Source: Bathymodiolus brooksi
Lineage: Eukaryota; Mollusca; Bivalvia; Mytilida; Modiolidae
DNA: 64,000 nucleotides
Assembly (NCBI GenBank): GCA_963680875.1
Contig: OY804579.1
Coordinates: 20,197,804-20,261,803, forward strand
Direction: 5' to 3'
Part shown: positions 21,101 to 32,808 of the stretch, one piece after another
How positions within the stretch are numbered: the first letter of the stretch is position 1
Layout of the letters: every line of letters begins with the position of its first letter
Made by a program: the position numbers and the translations under genes
Notes under the pieces: model-generated
The model's database searches: none
What the model was told of the DNA's origin: nothing
Seen by the model: the letters and a program-made list of their open reading frames with translations, nothing else

Positions 21101-22451
21101 TTTTTTTTTTATTACGATGGATTTTTGCTTATGAGGAGCAATATTAAATTTGAAGGCGTTCTGTTTCGAAGCGATTCCAGACAGATTTGCTGAGCATGTA
21201 TGGCTGACTGCCTGTGTAGGCCTGCCGGGTCTACCTCCTTCAGGGCCCAATTAAGTAAGGGGCCTCATAACTTAACTAGCACAGGGCCTCATTTGTCCTA
21301 AATCCGGCACGGGTTATGCCCCTTTCAAGTGTAAATAAGAGTATGGATCAGTTTGGTAGTTTATTACACATTTTATTAGTTAAAAAATACAAAAAAAGTT
21401 ACATTTATGTCCGGAAACAAAATATAAATAGATGAAACTTCTTAAGAAAATGTGGGTCATACACTTGTTTCAATTGATCAACAAAACATCTAGTGAAAAC
21501 AACCATAAAACTTTAAAAAGAAACGACTTCAATTTTGTAAGGGAACGATTATATACATTAAAAAGGGGTATGGGTTTTTTTTTGTGTTTAAATTTCTGTT
21601 GCTAAATTGTATAGGAAAAAAATTGTGAGGGCAAATGAATAATCTGACCTTGCAGTTTTCAACGAGAAATATTTGGTAAAATTTGAAGAAAAAATGCTGA
21701 TTTTTCATGTCCGAAAAATAAATAATCCGATTTTTGCTTGGTTTGAAAAAAAAATCTGGTCTGGGGATAAATACATAGCCTCTCCCCCTGAAAGTTAGAT
21801 TTTCGTGGTATCATGAAAATGTCATTTTTTTTCTTCATAAATCCATTTATTAAGATCATACAAACACTTCCAGAAACGGACATTGTGTAAGAATATTTAA
21901 CGAAATGTAACTACATGTATATGTATATATGTTTGGATGCAAAATTAAGAACAATACCAAATGTTTGTATTGTTTCAGGTGTATATGTATTTTGCTGGAC
22001 ACCATATGCATTTACGGCCTTCTTCGTAGCATTTGGGTTTGGATCTCTGCCTGTAATTGTTGCAACTATTCCGTCTTTCTTTGCCAAGTCAGCCTCTGTG
22101 TGGAATCCTATTATTTACGTTTTCACAAACAAACAATTCAGGCGAGCGTTTTATGGCCTTATTCCTTGTACTGATCTACGAGCAAAATTGGTCAAGAAAG
22201 AAGAAGAAAAAGAAGCCGAATCAGAGGAATCGAACGTAGATGTTGACAAATCGAAAATGATCTCTAAAAGGATTGTAACAAAAATACAGGTTCAGTCTCA
22301 TATTAAACAGCGGCCAGATGTTGAACTGATCAACGACGATGATGACGCAGGCGAGATTACTATAATGGAAGATATACGTACGGAAAACATGCAAGATGAA
22401 ACCGAAATGAAAGATCTGAGTACTTCAAGCCAGGGAGCACATAAATGTTGA
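18200..22451 (+). CDS. Opsin, three coding exons, copy 1
   Basis: Coding exons 18200-18820, 20589-20694 and 21979-22451 join in frame to 399 codons with GT-AG introns (phase 0, then phase 1). The protein is a seven-helix light-sensing GPCR. The retinal-binding lysine is Lys279 in FFAKSA. Other landmarks: N-glycosylation sites at Asn3 and Asn4, DRY at 114-116, a likely disulphide Cys90-Cys167, CWTPY at 248-252, NPIIY at 285-289, NKQ at 293-295, and a probable palmitoylation Cys306. The tail is acidic with several Ser/Thr. The site equal to bovine Glu113 is His93, while Glu161 matches bovine Glu181, the usual invertebrate counterion. NKQ fits ciliary opsins or xenopsins; since molluscs have xenopsins, that subtype is my best guess. 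I chose ATG 18200 because a clear acceptor (TTTATCTTTCAG) ends at 18187; the longer frame from 18044 reads through a transposon end. A 5' non-coding exon is therefore expected upstream. Confidence 0.9.
19735..19920 (+). repeat. Dispersed mollusc-type repeat in opsin intron 1, unit 1
   Basis: Matches the repeat at 1195 in order and orientation, from AGTTTGAAGATA to GAACTCAGGTG, and the reverse complement of 28842-28950. Non-coding; it lies in intron 1 of the opsin gene. Confidence 0.5.
20408..20465 (-). mobile_element. SINE 5' fragment in opsin intron 1, unit 1
   Basis: The reverse complement matches the first 58 bp of the SINE at 16263 with few differences. Its copy in unit 2 lies at 41794-41851. 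Confidence 0.65.
21007..21312. mobile_element. hAT-type MITE in opsin intron 2, unit 1
   Basis: The ends are CAGTGCCGGATTTA and the complement of CCGTGCCGGATTTA, flanked by an exact 8-bp duplication GTTATGCC at 20999-21006 and 21313-21320. An 8-bp target and a CAGTG-type end fit the hAT superfamily. At 306 bp without an ORF it is non-autonomous. It lies wholly within intron 2 and should not affect the coding sequence. Confidence 0.85.
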
Positions 22452-22721
22452 TTTCTGTTCAAAATAATTTATGAGATTATAACGGAATGTATTTCTCTAA
22501 TGGTTTGTATTAAAAAATCAAATGGTTTTACAATTGAAAATAAGCTATCTAAACGTAGTGACTTTTAACAGATCGTAATTCCCACCTTTTCCACATATTA
22601 CTACTATGTACTGATTACACGAATTGCACAGTTAACCTTTAAAATTTCGCTTTTAAATATCAAACCTCGAGCCAATGTTATACCTCAAAAATGTCTACTC
22701 TGTTCCATTAACAAGCACCTA
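22452..22721 (+). other. Opsin 3' region, copy 1
   Basis: AT-rich sequence between the opsin stop and the DIRS-like element. The best polyadenylation-like hexamer is ATTAAA at 22509-22514. The next AATAAA lies at about 22758, already inside the retrotransposon. Confidence 0.4.
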
Positions 22722-23059
22722 AATCCTAAATTTTTAAAGTGAAATTTGTTTTTATTAAATAAATACTTACCATCATAAATTCTGAGTATATCCTATTGCG
22801 TCATTCAAACAGCCGAAAAAAAACCTATAGGCTAAAAATAGCCTCCATTCGGAAACCATCGGTTGCCATTACCCATCCTAATCATAATTTTTCTAGCAAG
22901 TAATTTAACTAGATCAGGTATGAAGGGGAGGACGGGTGGGACCTATAATTTATGATGGTAAGTATTTATTTAATAAAAACAAATTTTACTTTAAAAATTT
23001 AGGATTTTATAACAATAAATACGTTACCATCATAAATTCTGAGTAACTCAGAATCTAAC

Positions 23060-24076
23060 TTAGAGCTGAATCCCAGAATCAGAAGAAACTGGGGGAAAAT
23101 TGACTCTTTGAGCAGAAACTATAGGCCCAAGTGAAAATAGATTGTCTGCCTGAACAGACATAGATCTCAGATAATGAGATAAGAAAGAACTTTCAACTCT
23201 CCAAAAACCTGCAGATAGCACTTCATTAAGTGATGCATTATTAAATAATGCCCAAGAAGATGCAAGAGCTCTAACATCGTGAGCTTTGACCTGGAATTTG
23301 TCAAGTATAACTTGACCCGAAGATTCGTATGCAAGATAAATAGTCTTGCATATCCAGGTAGAAATGGTTTTAACAGAGAGATCAGAGACACCCTTCTTAA
23401 TAGGGATAAAAAGTCTTTTATTGGTACTAGAACGCAAAGAAGCTGTCCTAGTCAAATAAATAGACAAGATTCTTACCGGACACAGAGAAACAGAATCAGA
23501 GTCTTGGGGCAGCGCTGGTATATATATAGGCTCTGCCCCTTTATCTGGTATCTGGTTTTTGCCTAGAAAAGCTGGGTCCGTAAGCAAAGTAACCGAAGAA
23601 TTGTCTCTAGAGAATCTAAGGCAAGAATTAGAAGTAGAAAAAGCATGAACTTCACTTCGTCTCCTGCCCGAAGCAAGTGCCAATAAGAAACAGCATTTGT
23701 AAGAGAGAAATTTCAAGTCTACCTCTTCTGCTGGCTCAAAGGGTGTCAGGTTGAGAGCTGATAATACTAGACCTAGGTTCCATTGAGGAACAGAAACCCT
23801 TTGTTGTGGCCTTTCAAGACTAAAGTTGCGAACTAGAAGGGAAATAAACTGATTATTTCCGAAATCTTCCCCACCAGAAATATGAATAGTTCGAGAGATA
23901 GCAGATCTGTACCCCTTTACAGTGGAAGGGGCAAGACCTTTCACCTCAAATAGGAAGACAAGAAAATCCGCTAATTGTTGGACAGAGGTTTTGAATGGAT
24001 CAATCTCCCTTCCAACACACCAATCAAAGAAGATTGTCCACTTTGCATCATAGACGATGCTAGTGGATTCTCGCAC
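23060..24076 (-). CDS. DIRS tyrosine recombinase, unit 1
   Basis: An uninterrupted frame of 338 codons. The N-terminal core-binding part is followed by a catalytic domain with the expected residues: Arg in LASGRRRSEV (about residues 134-143), His-x-x-Arg in KAHDVRALASSWA (about 266-278), and the nucleophile Tyr in SSFLSHYLRS (about 298-307). This enzyme inserts the circular DNA intermediate of DIRS elements. It overlaps the end of the longest pol-strand frame, and the true start may lie a little upstream. It is the best preserved part of the element. The unit 2 copy differs by one residue near position 37 (Asp here, Asn there). Confidence 0.9.
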   Translation of the reverse strand: MRESTSIVYDAKWTIFFDWCVGREIDPFKTSVQQLADFLVFLFEVKGLAPSTVKGYRSAISRTIHISGGEDFGNNQFISLLVRNFSLERPQQRVSVPQWNLGLVLSALNLTPFEPAEEVDLKFLSYKCCFLLALASGRRRSEVHAFSTSNSCLRFSRDNSSVTLLTDPAFLGKNQIPDKGAEPIYIPALPQDSDSVSLCPVRILSIYLTRTASLRSSTNKRLFIPIKKGVSDLSVKTISTWICKTIYLAYESSGQVILDKFQVKAHDVRALASSWALFNNASLNEVLSAGFWRVESSFLSHYLRSMSVQADNLFSLGPIVSAQRVNFPPVSSDSGIQL

Positions 24077-24182
24077 TTACCTGGAGATGTGCTTGGTAGC
24101 TGTTTCAGAAAAGCCTTTCTGTCTGAGATTATCCCTGACAGAAACCAAGCGTGTAGATGGAGTCTTTCTGGAGAAAGATGAA

Positions 24183-26010
24183 CTACACCCCCTTTGAACT
24201 GAGATTTCGTTTTAAGGGAAGCACTAGTGGCCTGGCACAGGACAGATGCAGTAGATTTGCAAACCAAGCTTGTTTTGGCCAGGCTGGAGCAATAACTATG
24301 ATCCTGCATTTCTCTCCTGTTATCTTGTGAAGAACAGGGGCGAGAAATCTGAATGGGGGGAATGCATAGGCGAACATTCCCTCCCAAGATAGGCTCATTG
24401 CGTCCACAGCATAGGCTCTGGGGTCTGGAACTGGGTAGACGAAAGTTGTCATCTTGAAGTTCAGACTCGTTGCGAATAGATCTATATTGGGATTTCCCCA
24501 ATGAAGAACTATAGATTGAAAGACTGCCTGATGAAGTTCCCACTCTGTATTGACTGGTGCTAAGGACCTGGAAAGAGAGTCCGCAAGAACGTTCAGACGG
24601 CCTGGAATATGTCTCACAACCAGACGAATCTGGAATTGAGAGCATAGGATCAGAACTTCCTTGGCCAGCTGATACAGAGAGTAACAATGTGTTGCTCCCT
24701 GATTCTTCAGGTAGGCTACCACTGTTGTGTTGTTTGTTGCCAAGACAATAGATAGGGACTCCAGACAAAGTTTGAAATGAGAAAGAGCTAACAGAACTGC
24801 CCTCATTTCCAAAAGATTGATGTGATCTTTCTGAAGGGTGGAAGACCACATCCATGAAACAGTTTGACCCTCCAGATAAGCTCCCCATCCCTGAAGGGAA
24901 GCGTCTGTGAATAGGGTCAGACTGGGAACTGGAGATGCCAGGGGAAACCCTGTCATGACATTTTCCCTCTGCAGTCACCAAGACAGATGAGGAGAGAGAA
25001 CTTCCAGGATACGAATAGAGGCTTCCCAATCCTGAGAAGACGGGGTCCAATGCTCGAGAAGATAAAACTGTAGAGGACGAATGTGTAGACGTCCTAACTG
25101 TACTACATCTGCTAGAGAGTTGAGAAGACCTAGCAGTTATGAAAAATGACGAGCAGTGACTGAGGTCTTGGCCAGAAAGGTTAGAATAAACTGACGAAGA
25201 GCCCAAAATTTCTCCTCTGGAGGAAACACAAGACCCAAGTCCGTCCTGAAATGTTCTCCTAGGAAAACGAAATCCTGAGACGGAATGACCTCCGATTTCT
25301 TCCAAGAAATCTGGGTATGAGACAAAGAATGTCTGGGTTGAGTTCCTTGACAAGAGAATCGTCCAGGTAAGAATGAATCTGGATAAATAGTGCAGATGAG
25401 CTGAGACAACTTGAAAAAGTTTGGTGAAGACCAAAGGACCTATGGCTAACCCGAATGGGAGAGCTCGAAACTGAAAATCTTTGTTGTCCCACACGAAGCG
25501 AAGGTATTTCCTGAAAGCCACAGAAATAGGGCAGTGGAAATAAGCATCTGTTAAATCGAGCGATGTCGACCAAATTCCTGAGAGTATAGAAGCCCTGATG
25601 GACCTGTTGGTCTCCATTTTGAAATGCAGGACCACAAGGTAAGTATTCAAAATAGAAAGGTCTATAACTGGTCTCATTCCCCCCTTTTTCTTGGGGACCA
25701 AGAAGATACAGGAATAAAATCCTGGACCCAGGGAAGAAGTTGGAACCTGTTCTATTGCTGCCTTCTGCAACAGAACAGACAATTCCTCTGACAGACGTAG
25801 ACGTTTGTGAAGATCCGAAGAGACTGAAAAGGGAATGGGAGACTCCGACAGAGGTGGCAACTGTTTGAACTGAAGTTCTAATCCCCCCGAATTATCGACA
25901 AAACCCATGGGTCTGAGGTTCTCTTTTCCCATTGAGTTGAGAATTGACTTAACCTCCCTCCCACAGGGATGGAAGGAAAAGGTAGTTCCCTTCCTTCTTG
26001 AGCAATCGAT
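24183..26010 (-). pseudogene. DIRS reverse transcriptase and RNase H, broken, unit 1
   Basis: Homology begins near 26000 (PVGGRLSQFSTQWEK), shifts frame near 25880, and continues through VPKKKGGMRPVIDLSILN and RALPFGLAIGPLVFTKLFQ. It shifts again near 25420 to a frame with the catalytic SYLDD motif, and a third time near 25300 to KSEVIPSQDFVFLGEHF. RNase H follows with LFTDASLQGWGAYLE, then the conserved DIRS C-terminal block with IDLFATSLNFK and IVIAPAWPKQAWF. The three frame changes are shared with unit 2. This copy also has two private stops, at about 25137 (a glutamine codon changed to TAA) and 24975 (tryptophan to TGA). It is not functional. Confidence 0.88.
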
Positions 26011-26031
26011 AACGTACGAGGAAGCAACGAC

Positions 26032-27729
26032 CTAGGGCCGAGGGCCAGACTTCTGAGCATGAGGTGTTTTAGAAGAATTGGTATACTGTTTGCGACGATC
26101 AACTTTTCTCCTTTTTGCAGAAAAAGTAGGAGTAGGTTGATAACCAGAAGATGAGGAAGCAATTGTTCTCTTCCCATCATTCAACCTGACATTAACGCTA
26201 ACAGACTGAGGGGCCTTGCTATCTTCTTCCTGGACTTTTTGGAGAGAAAGACCAAACATTTTGTCCATAACAGGAGATTTCATAAGTGAATCCTTAAGAG
26301 TCTCATTAACAGAAGGTTTGTCAGATATCTCACCACTCTTGGAAAGAGTAAGGTTGGCGAGAGCACCCGACACAAGAACTTGGGAAGTTCCTAAAGCTTT
26401 ATCAAGTTGTAACAAGAGAGACTTGATTTCAGCTATACCTTCACCCTCTAGGTCCTGAAGAAAGGCACCCGTGGCAGAAAGATAATGTTCTGCCGAAGCA
26501 AGTACCTGTGACGAATTACGAAGTAAATTCTCCGACTTTGACCAAGTAACCTGAGAAAGTCTAAGACCGTCAACTGGTTTTGATCCCTACAAATTAGACG
26601 TGGCTTTGTCACAAGTTGGGACCAACCTTCCCAGAGTAAAATTAAAGATTTGGTAATCCTTAACATTGTAAACTCCTGAGAATGAGGTAGGACCGAAACT
26701 CGAAAACTTGGAACCAGAAGACTGTTTGTCTACAGAATCAAACCACAAGAAGCCTCAAAATTGGAAGAAAGCCTTTTAGGCTTAGGATGAGAGGCAAAAG
26801 GTACTTTCGCTACGTCCCTCATGAGGGTGTAGACCCTAGACCTTAAGTTCTCTTTAGAAAGAGAAGTACTGTCAGTCTCAGGAACAGGAGAACCATCAAG
26901 ACTGTCTGATGAGAATTTGTAGAACCTGAAGAGGATACCCTCTTCACTGTCTGAGATTCAGTAGGGTGGTCAGATTCCTCTTCATCGAGGAACACCCTCT
27001 CCTGACTACCAGGTGCCACAGAAATTTCATCATCCTCCCTGGCAACCTCATCTTCCTGAGACTCAGGAGAAGGAGGTACAGGGTCCACTCTAACTTTAGT
27101 GGAATATTCCAGAACCGAAAGCCGAGAGTTTAGAGAACTAAACTCGGCCTTCATGGAATCTTGAAACCCACTCTAAGCAATTCCCTTACACTGTCTAAAA
27201 GGTCCTGACTAGTGGGACACAAACCTCCAGAAACAGCCTGGTTAGGAGCTCCTAAAGCAGCTGAAGGTTGCCAAGGATTACCAACAACGGGGTACTAAAA
27301 CATCCAAGGGGGTCTATTCCAATTGTAAGCAGTTGGAAACCCAGTAGCCGAGACAGAACCACTACTGATAATGGGTGGTCTGGTACTGGGAAGATTGATG
27401 CCCATCGACTGACCAGGTACAGGATTCGGGGAGCCTGAAGAATTCACCGACCTGGAAACTGTGGAGGTGACTATAGACAGTGTAGGAATAACCCCTCCTC
27501 CCGGTAACACAGGTGCAGGACCTAAGTCCTGACTGTGCAAAGAATGTCCAGCGCCTGCTGCTGAAGCCTCAGGACGAATGCTGGACAAACTGGAGGTAGG
27601 GTTATTAAGGGAACCAATCATTGGGTTTGGGACCGAACCATCCCAAAAAGCGTCAGTTCGTGTAATTGGAAAGTACGGACTACTGGTATTTGCCGAAAAT
27701 TCCATCTCGATAAAAAAGTAAAATGTCAC
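26032..27729 (-). pseudogene. DIRS gag-like region, decayed, unit 1
   Basis: Several separate frames on minus (27295-27729, 26843-27154, 26448-26666, 26032-26415) together cover the place where DIRS elements encode a gag-like protein. The first is rich in Ser, Pro and Gly; the last ends in a basic stretch (SAKRRKVDRRKQYTNSSK). Stops and frame changes interrupt it. No zinc knuckle is visible. The first frame is open to codon 144 here but has a stop in unit 2. Confidence 0.7.
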
Positions 27730-28024
27730 AAATTACTTACCGAGACCTAAAATAACATTTCCTTAAGCAATAATAATAATAATATTACAATAATAATAGA
27801 TTTAAACAATATAAAAAATCGTTTTCATCTTCTATAAATACGTGGAGACAATTTTCACGTGCTAATCGTGGCGCAGCTGGAAAAGTTATGATTAGGATGG
27901 GTAATGGCAACCGATGGTTTCCGAATGGAGGCTATTTTTAGCCTATAGGGGTTTTTTCCGGTTGTTTGAATGACGCAATAGGATATACTCAGAATTTATG
28001 ATGGTAACGTATTTATTGTTATAA

Positions 28025-28840
28025 AACTGTAATCACACAACATACCATTTGTTGTTACACGGTCTACAAATACATTAGAGTGGGCCATTTTTCAAGTGTA
28101 CTTCTGTAAACTTAATAAACCAGTTTCATTCCTAATTCTGTTAACAGTAACGACTTTTCTACCGTTTATACATAATACCACCCTACCACATAAACTCGTC
28201 ACAAGATTTCGTATAATTCCGGACATTAGATTGTGATCACATATGCTGTAACTAATATAACCTATTTTAGGTAATGATAAAAGATATGGATACTGGAATT
28301 TGATTTATTCCATCAATGTTTCGCTGTACAACATTTATGTTAATGTTGGCAAGAATGTGTTTCGTAAAATAGTTGGAATTCCAATGTGAACTAATTGTGC
28401 TCCTCTCATTCTTGATTTGTTTTTAATATTGTCATGTATCTCCATTCGTAGCTAAGCTTAAAAAAAACCATTCTAAACACACTGATTAGATACTTCAACG
28501 ATGATTACAGAAACCTAGACGATGTTCTGACTAAATAAATATAATTTTCTAACGTCTGTGGACCAAATTTATCACAGGGAACTTGCGTTGAATATATGCC
28601 TTTCTCAAGATAAAATTAGCATACGCATTTACCCTAATAGAGATGATTTATCTTTCACCATTCTCAATTTCCCTTTTATGATGGCGACATCTTAAAGGCA
28701 ATACTAGTATATGATAAAGGCTATGTTTCGGAAACTAAAGCTTAATCTTTGAGGTAAACTTTCTTTGCGGGACATGCAGATGATTTTTCGGTACAAGTAG
28801 TAGGTCTAACTAGCAATTAGATCGGTGCAGGAACTGCTAA
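28025..28840. other. Gene-free spacer, unit 1
   Basis: AT-rich, with no supported ORF, RNA gene or repeat boundary. Equivalent to 49414-50229 in unit 2. Confidence 0.35.
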
Positions 28841-28841
28841 C

Positions 28842-28990
28842 CCTTCCGGAGAACCTGAGTTCACCCCTGTTTTAGGGGGAGGGGTTCGTGTTGCTCGATC
28901 TTTAGTTTTCTGTGTAATATTTTGTAGATCGTTGTTTGTCCTCCTGTTCTTCTTCTGGTTACGCCTTTAGTATCTTCAGACTTTTCTTAT
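28842..28990 (-). repeat. Dispersed mollusc-type repeat, unit 1
   Basis: Reverse complement of the family at 1195 and 19735, including the block CTCCGGAAGGGTTAGCAG. Equivalent to 50231-50379 in unit 2. Confidence 0.5.
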
Positions 28991-31189
28991 ATATGTATTA
29001 CTATTTTATATTCAATATTCAATATTTAATTCCAACAATTTATATTCTGGTTTTCCACGAAGACCATTAATTTCTCCGTATGATATTAAATCTGTTAGAG
29101 TTATAATGTTATGCCCTACTGGTTATTGTCCAATACAACTCCGGTTCTCCCTGCTAAACCAGTATCCATGTAACTACGAGTATTCACTGTGTTCTTGTAT
29201 GCGTGTGGTCTTATTGGTCTGTGCATATTTATATATTATTGGTGCGTATTGTCATTGAAGATCCAATTATCAAGAGAGTTTGGGGTCCCATTGATCGGTT
29301 TAAACCAGCCACATTTTTGTGTTTGTCGCAAGCTTGGACATGCGTACATCGACATATGTCATGGTTGTTTTAGTATTGAATGGTTTGAGGTGAGAAGTAA
29401 TTACATGTACTCGTTTTGTTGATATTGCTGGAATTGTTGACCGTTTAAAATTGCTTTTCATAGTCAATAATCATAACTGTAACAAAAGAAAATTGTATTT
29501 GATTAAATCACTTAAATGAGCACTTATGTGAAATATACACCAGAGCAATCTAATAAATATTAGATTTTTAACTGCCCCCCCTCCTCCTCCCCCACCCCAC
29601 CCCACCCCCAGTTTTCTGATAAGTCGTGACCTGCATAATCAGAAAATGTTGAGCAATGAAGATATAATTTTAATTAGATTAAACAAGGATTTCGTGTTAA
29701 TGTTCATTATCTGCAAGTTGCATAAGTATAAACATCTTAATTAACAATATGCGAGTGTAATATTTTCAGAACTCTCGCAATAAAGTCAAATGGAATCGAA
29801 ATAGCCCGTTGTCTCCTCCGGAACATCGACAACGAGTAAGCTATTATTCAGGAACCGAATTTATATTTTGGTATCGATTGTTTAAACTGGTTTTTAACTC
29901 GATATGATGCCAGTTCATACAATCTAATTAGCATTTATTTAAAATTATGTTTATCGTCACTCACAGCAATGGACCAGCTCGTGACTACTAGACCTAGGGG
30001 GGGGGGGGGGGGTTTCGGTAGGTGCGCCAATCAATCATCAGTTGAGTTAGATTGTTGTCGGAAGTAAACTACCTGAATCATTCGACCGCCAATACCCCTA
30101 GATGTTTGTTTGTTTGACTAATAAAAACTTAACTAAAATCTATCGACACCCTATATAGGGTCATGTTGGCAGTCAATATTTGCAGCCGACCACTTAGCAG
30201 AGAGCCTACCAAACATGTCGGCGCCCATGACCAGAACTACGTTTCATTATTGATGTTGATTTGTCTGTTTTAAAATGTCGCTGAAGCAACGAAACGTTTA
30301 TGAACGAACTAATTTCTTTGTAACATGTAGGTTTTCATCTGTCCAAATCGAAATCACGTTATCTGGCATGCTGGTTTTAGAAAGCAATTAATAAAGATAC
30401 AACTGTTGGTATATATATTATTTACTTTTGTTTAATCCTTTTTAGATATATTTTAGTGTATGGTAAAAAAAAACCAGCCCCAACAGACTAACAAACAAAC
30501 ATACTCACATATAACAAAAAATAAATCAAACATCAAAACGAGCACACACTGAGAGCAGTTGTCCGATTGGTCAATAAATTTTATATTTTTTACTGTCTTG
30601 CATGTGAATTAGCAGTACGGAGCGAATGAAAGGTTGTCTGACATGATGCTATTTTACACCCCGCCCCCCAAAAAAGTCCAAACAAGCATTTAATTACAAT
30701 TCGTGATGATGCTGGCTATTTCGGTTCGTTTGAAATTCACAGAAATATGCTGCCGTATTTTTGTTCGAGAAAGTATTTGATCACCCCTTTGATGTACAAA
30801 TGGCTGCAATAAATAATTAGAAGAACAAATAACATTATTTCATGATGGACATTTTCACGTCCCCCCTTATGCGTATACAAATATAAAAATCTGAATTTGT
30901 ATATTTTGTAATTAGATGTTGAATTTTTTGACAATTGCAAATTTTTGCAAGATTTGAGTATATTATTATTATTATTAATAGCAATAAATTTTCTTACACG
31001 ATCTATAGAATTATTTATTTCTTTCTATCGACGAAAAGGTGGAGGGGGGAGGGGGGGGGGGGGTGATAAACAACAATCGAACTGTATAATCACATAAGTG
31101 TGGGCTAGACTGGGCAGTTTTAGTGATTGGAGATGTCTATTGTATCAAAAAAGTAAACGTATGCTTTTAATGTTAGGATTCGGTCATTG
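28991..31189. other. Gene-free spacer with homopolymer runs, unit 1
   Basis: No convincing gene. It holds a C-rich run at 29573-29611, a poly-G run at 29998-30012 and a G-rich run at 31040-31063. All three differ in length from unit 2. A 77-codon frame at 29189-29422 is Cys- and aromatic-rich but shows no known domain. Confidence 0.45.
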
Positions 31190-31372
31190 TTTAACGTTCA
31201 GCGAGCAGTATTTGGTTATTACTTGACGTTCAGCGAGCAGTATTTGGTAAGTTACTTGCCGATAAGCGAGCAGTATTTGGTTATTATTTAACGTTCAGCG
31301 AGCAGTATCTGGTTATTACTTAACGTTCAGCGAGCAGTATTTGGTTATTGTTTAGCGTTCAGCGAGTAGTAT
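31190..31372 (+). repeat. ~33-bp tandem repeat, six units, unit 1
   Basis: Units read like GTTCAGCGAGCAGTATTTGG followed by TTATTACTTAAC. The last unit runs into ATTTCAGCTATATTCAGGACG, which resembles the SINE core (GCAATATTTCAGCTATATCATGGCG). The array therefore seems to have grown from a SINE fragment. The equivalent in unit 2 is 52585-52767. Confidence 0.8.
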
Positions 31373-31599
31373 TTCAGCTATATTCAGGACGAGAACAAGT
31401 TCAATACTAGTAATATATAACACAATATAGAAGTGAGTGAAGGGATGAATCAACTTTTTGATGAAATATTATATAGGAAAAAGGACAGTTATTGTTCTTC
31501 TAGGTCCAGAAATCGGAAATAAATGCTTGATAGGCACTTTTTGTTAGGAAAAAATAGAAATGAGCCTTCCAGGTTATTTACGATTACTGAAATGGGAAT

Positions 31600-32740
31600 T
31601 CAATTGTTCCATTTCACATCTATTGTTCTTATGGTTGCAGAAGCTTATGGTTGCTAAGTGCTATTCATTGGTAGGAGAGCCGAACAAGATACTTGGAAAG
31701 CAATGTTGGAGTTTCGGATCCATAAAAAGACATCTTTACAAGGAACCATCCAATACCTATTCATGCGCAATTGGGTGTTCAATCATATTTGTAGTTTCCA
31801 GGGAAAAGCCTTTATTCACTTTCCCCATAGGGTCCTTTTAAAAATTAATGCTTGCAGAAGAGTCCGTATTGGATTTCCAGTTTGGGTTTAGTCATGTTTT
31901 ATTGTTTCTAAGAAACAAACATATATTTATTTTCCCATAGGGTCCTATGTTAATAGCCATGTTCTGTTGTGGCGACCATCTTTAATTTCTGATCAATATA
32001 AAAAAAACTACACTTGTAAGGGACCATGAAATGACAATTCATGTAGTTCAACCATGTTTGTAGTTTTTCAGAAGATATTTTGCTTTTTACTCTACGCCTA
32101 CGGTTCTATGCTAAAACTTGGTCCTGCCGTGGTGGTCATCTTGGACTTCTGATCGAAAAAAAAGCACACACTACGTAAAGGACCATCCAATGATCATTCA
32201 TGTATAGTAATTGATTGTGATTAATCGTGTTAGTAGTTTAGACAAAGCAGAACACATTATTGACTCTGATGGCCATCTTGTGTATCTAATTGAAACAAAA
32301 ACAAAAACATAACTTTTGGAGATGACTACCAAGGAACATTCCTGCTAAGTTTGCTTTACAAATGTTTGGTGGTTTCAGAGAAGAAAAACGTGATGGACGC
32401 AAAACCTCAATTGTTTCTATATTTTCTAATTTCTCTTTTAGACCACATTCGAAATAGAATTGTTAAAAAAAACTTAATTGGCCCATCAATGAACCATTGG
32501 GATGAACATTTTACAATAAAACAGACAAACAATATACTTTCCACATCCTTTTTGGCCACAGATGGCCCTGAAATCCTCCAATTCTGTGCCAAGGATCGCT
32601 GTATCAAAATTCAGGATTGGTAAACTATAACAAAAGTTATTGCTCAGAAACAATGGTGTCTAAATGGAGGGCAATGATCATGGAGGGTGAAACCCATTAA
32701 CCCATGGGACAGTCTTTGGTATAAAATCGAATCTTCATAT
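31600..32740 (+). repeat. Decayed units of the GGACCATCCAATGA repeat family, unit 1
   Basis: Repeated phrases such as CCCATAGGGTCCT, GGACCATCCAATGA and TGGTGGTCATCTTGGA recur every 150-250 bp. They match the array at 55440-59310. Non-coding; ORFs in this stretch are chance readings. Confidence 0.6.
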
Positions 32741-32808
32741 CACTGTGTTCTTTCATGCAAATTACAATTCCTCATTTCTGCATCTTGAAAAGAATTTTGT
32801 TTCGTATT

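Larger units (their letters stand above)
22722..28024 (-). mobile_element. DIRS1-like tyrosine-recombinase retrotransposon, unit 1
   Basis: Inverted terminal repeats lie at about 22760-22896 and 27876-28013. An internal complementary region at about 22945-23045 contains the complement of the left end followed by the complement of the right end, the hallmark of DIRS elements, which replicate through a circle. On the minus strand the order is gag-like, reverse transcriptase, RNase H, tyrosine recombinase, as in DIRS1. There is no target-site duplication, as expected for recombinase-mediated insertion. The element starts 270 bp after the opsin stop codon. The reverse transcriptase is broken by several frame changes, so the copy is inactive. 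Confidence 0.92.

Noticed and set aside
23971..25400. C-terminal two-thirds of a 653-codon frame in the DIRS element
   Set aside because: After about 25420 the real homology (SYLDD, RNase H) is in other frames; the long serine-rich reading is a shadow frame.
22722..28024. LTR retrotransposon or endogenous retrovirus
   Set aside because: Ends are inverted, not direct; there is no protease, DDE integrase or envelope, and a tyrosine recombinase is present instead.
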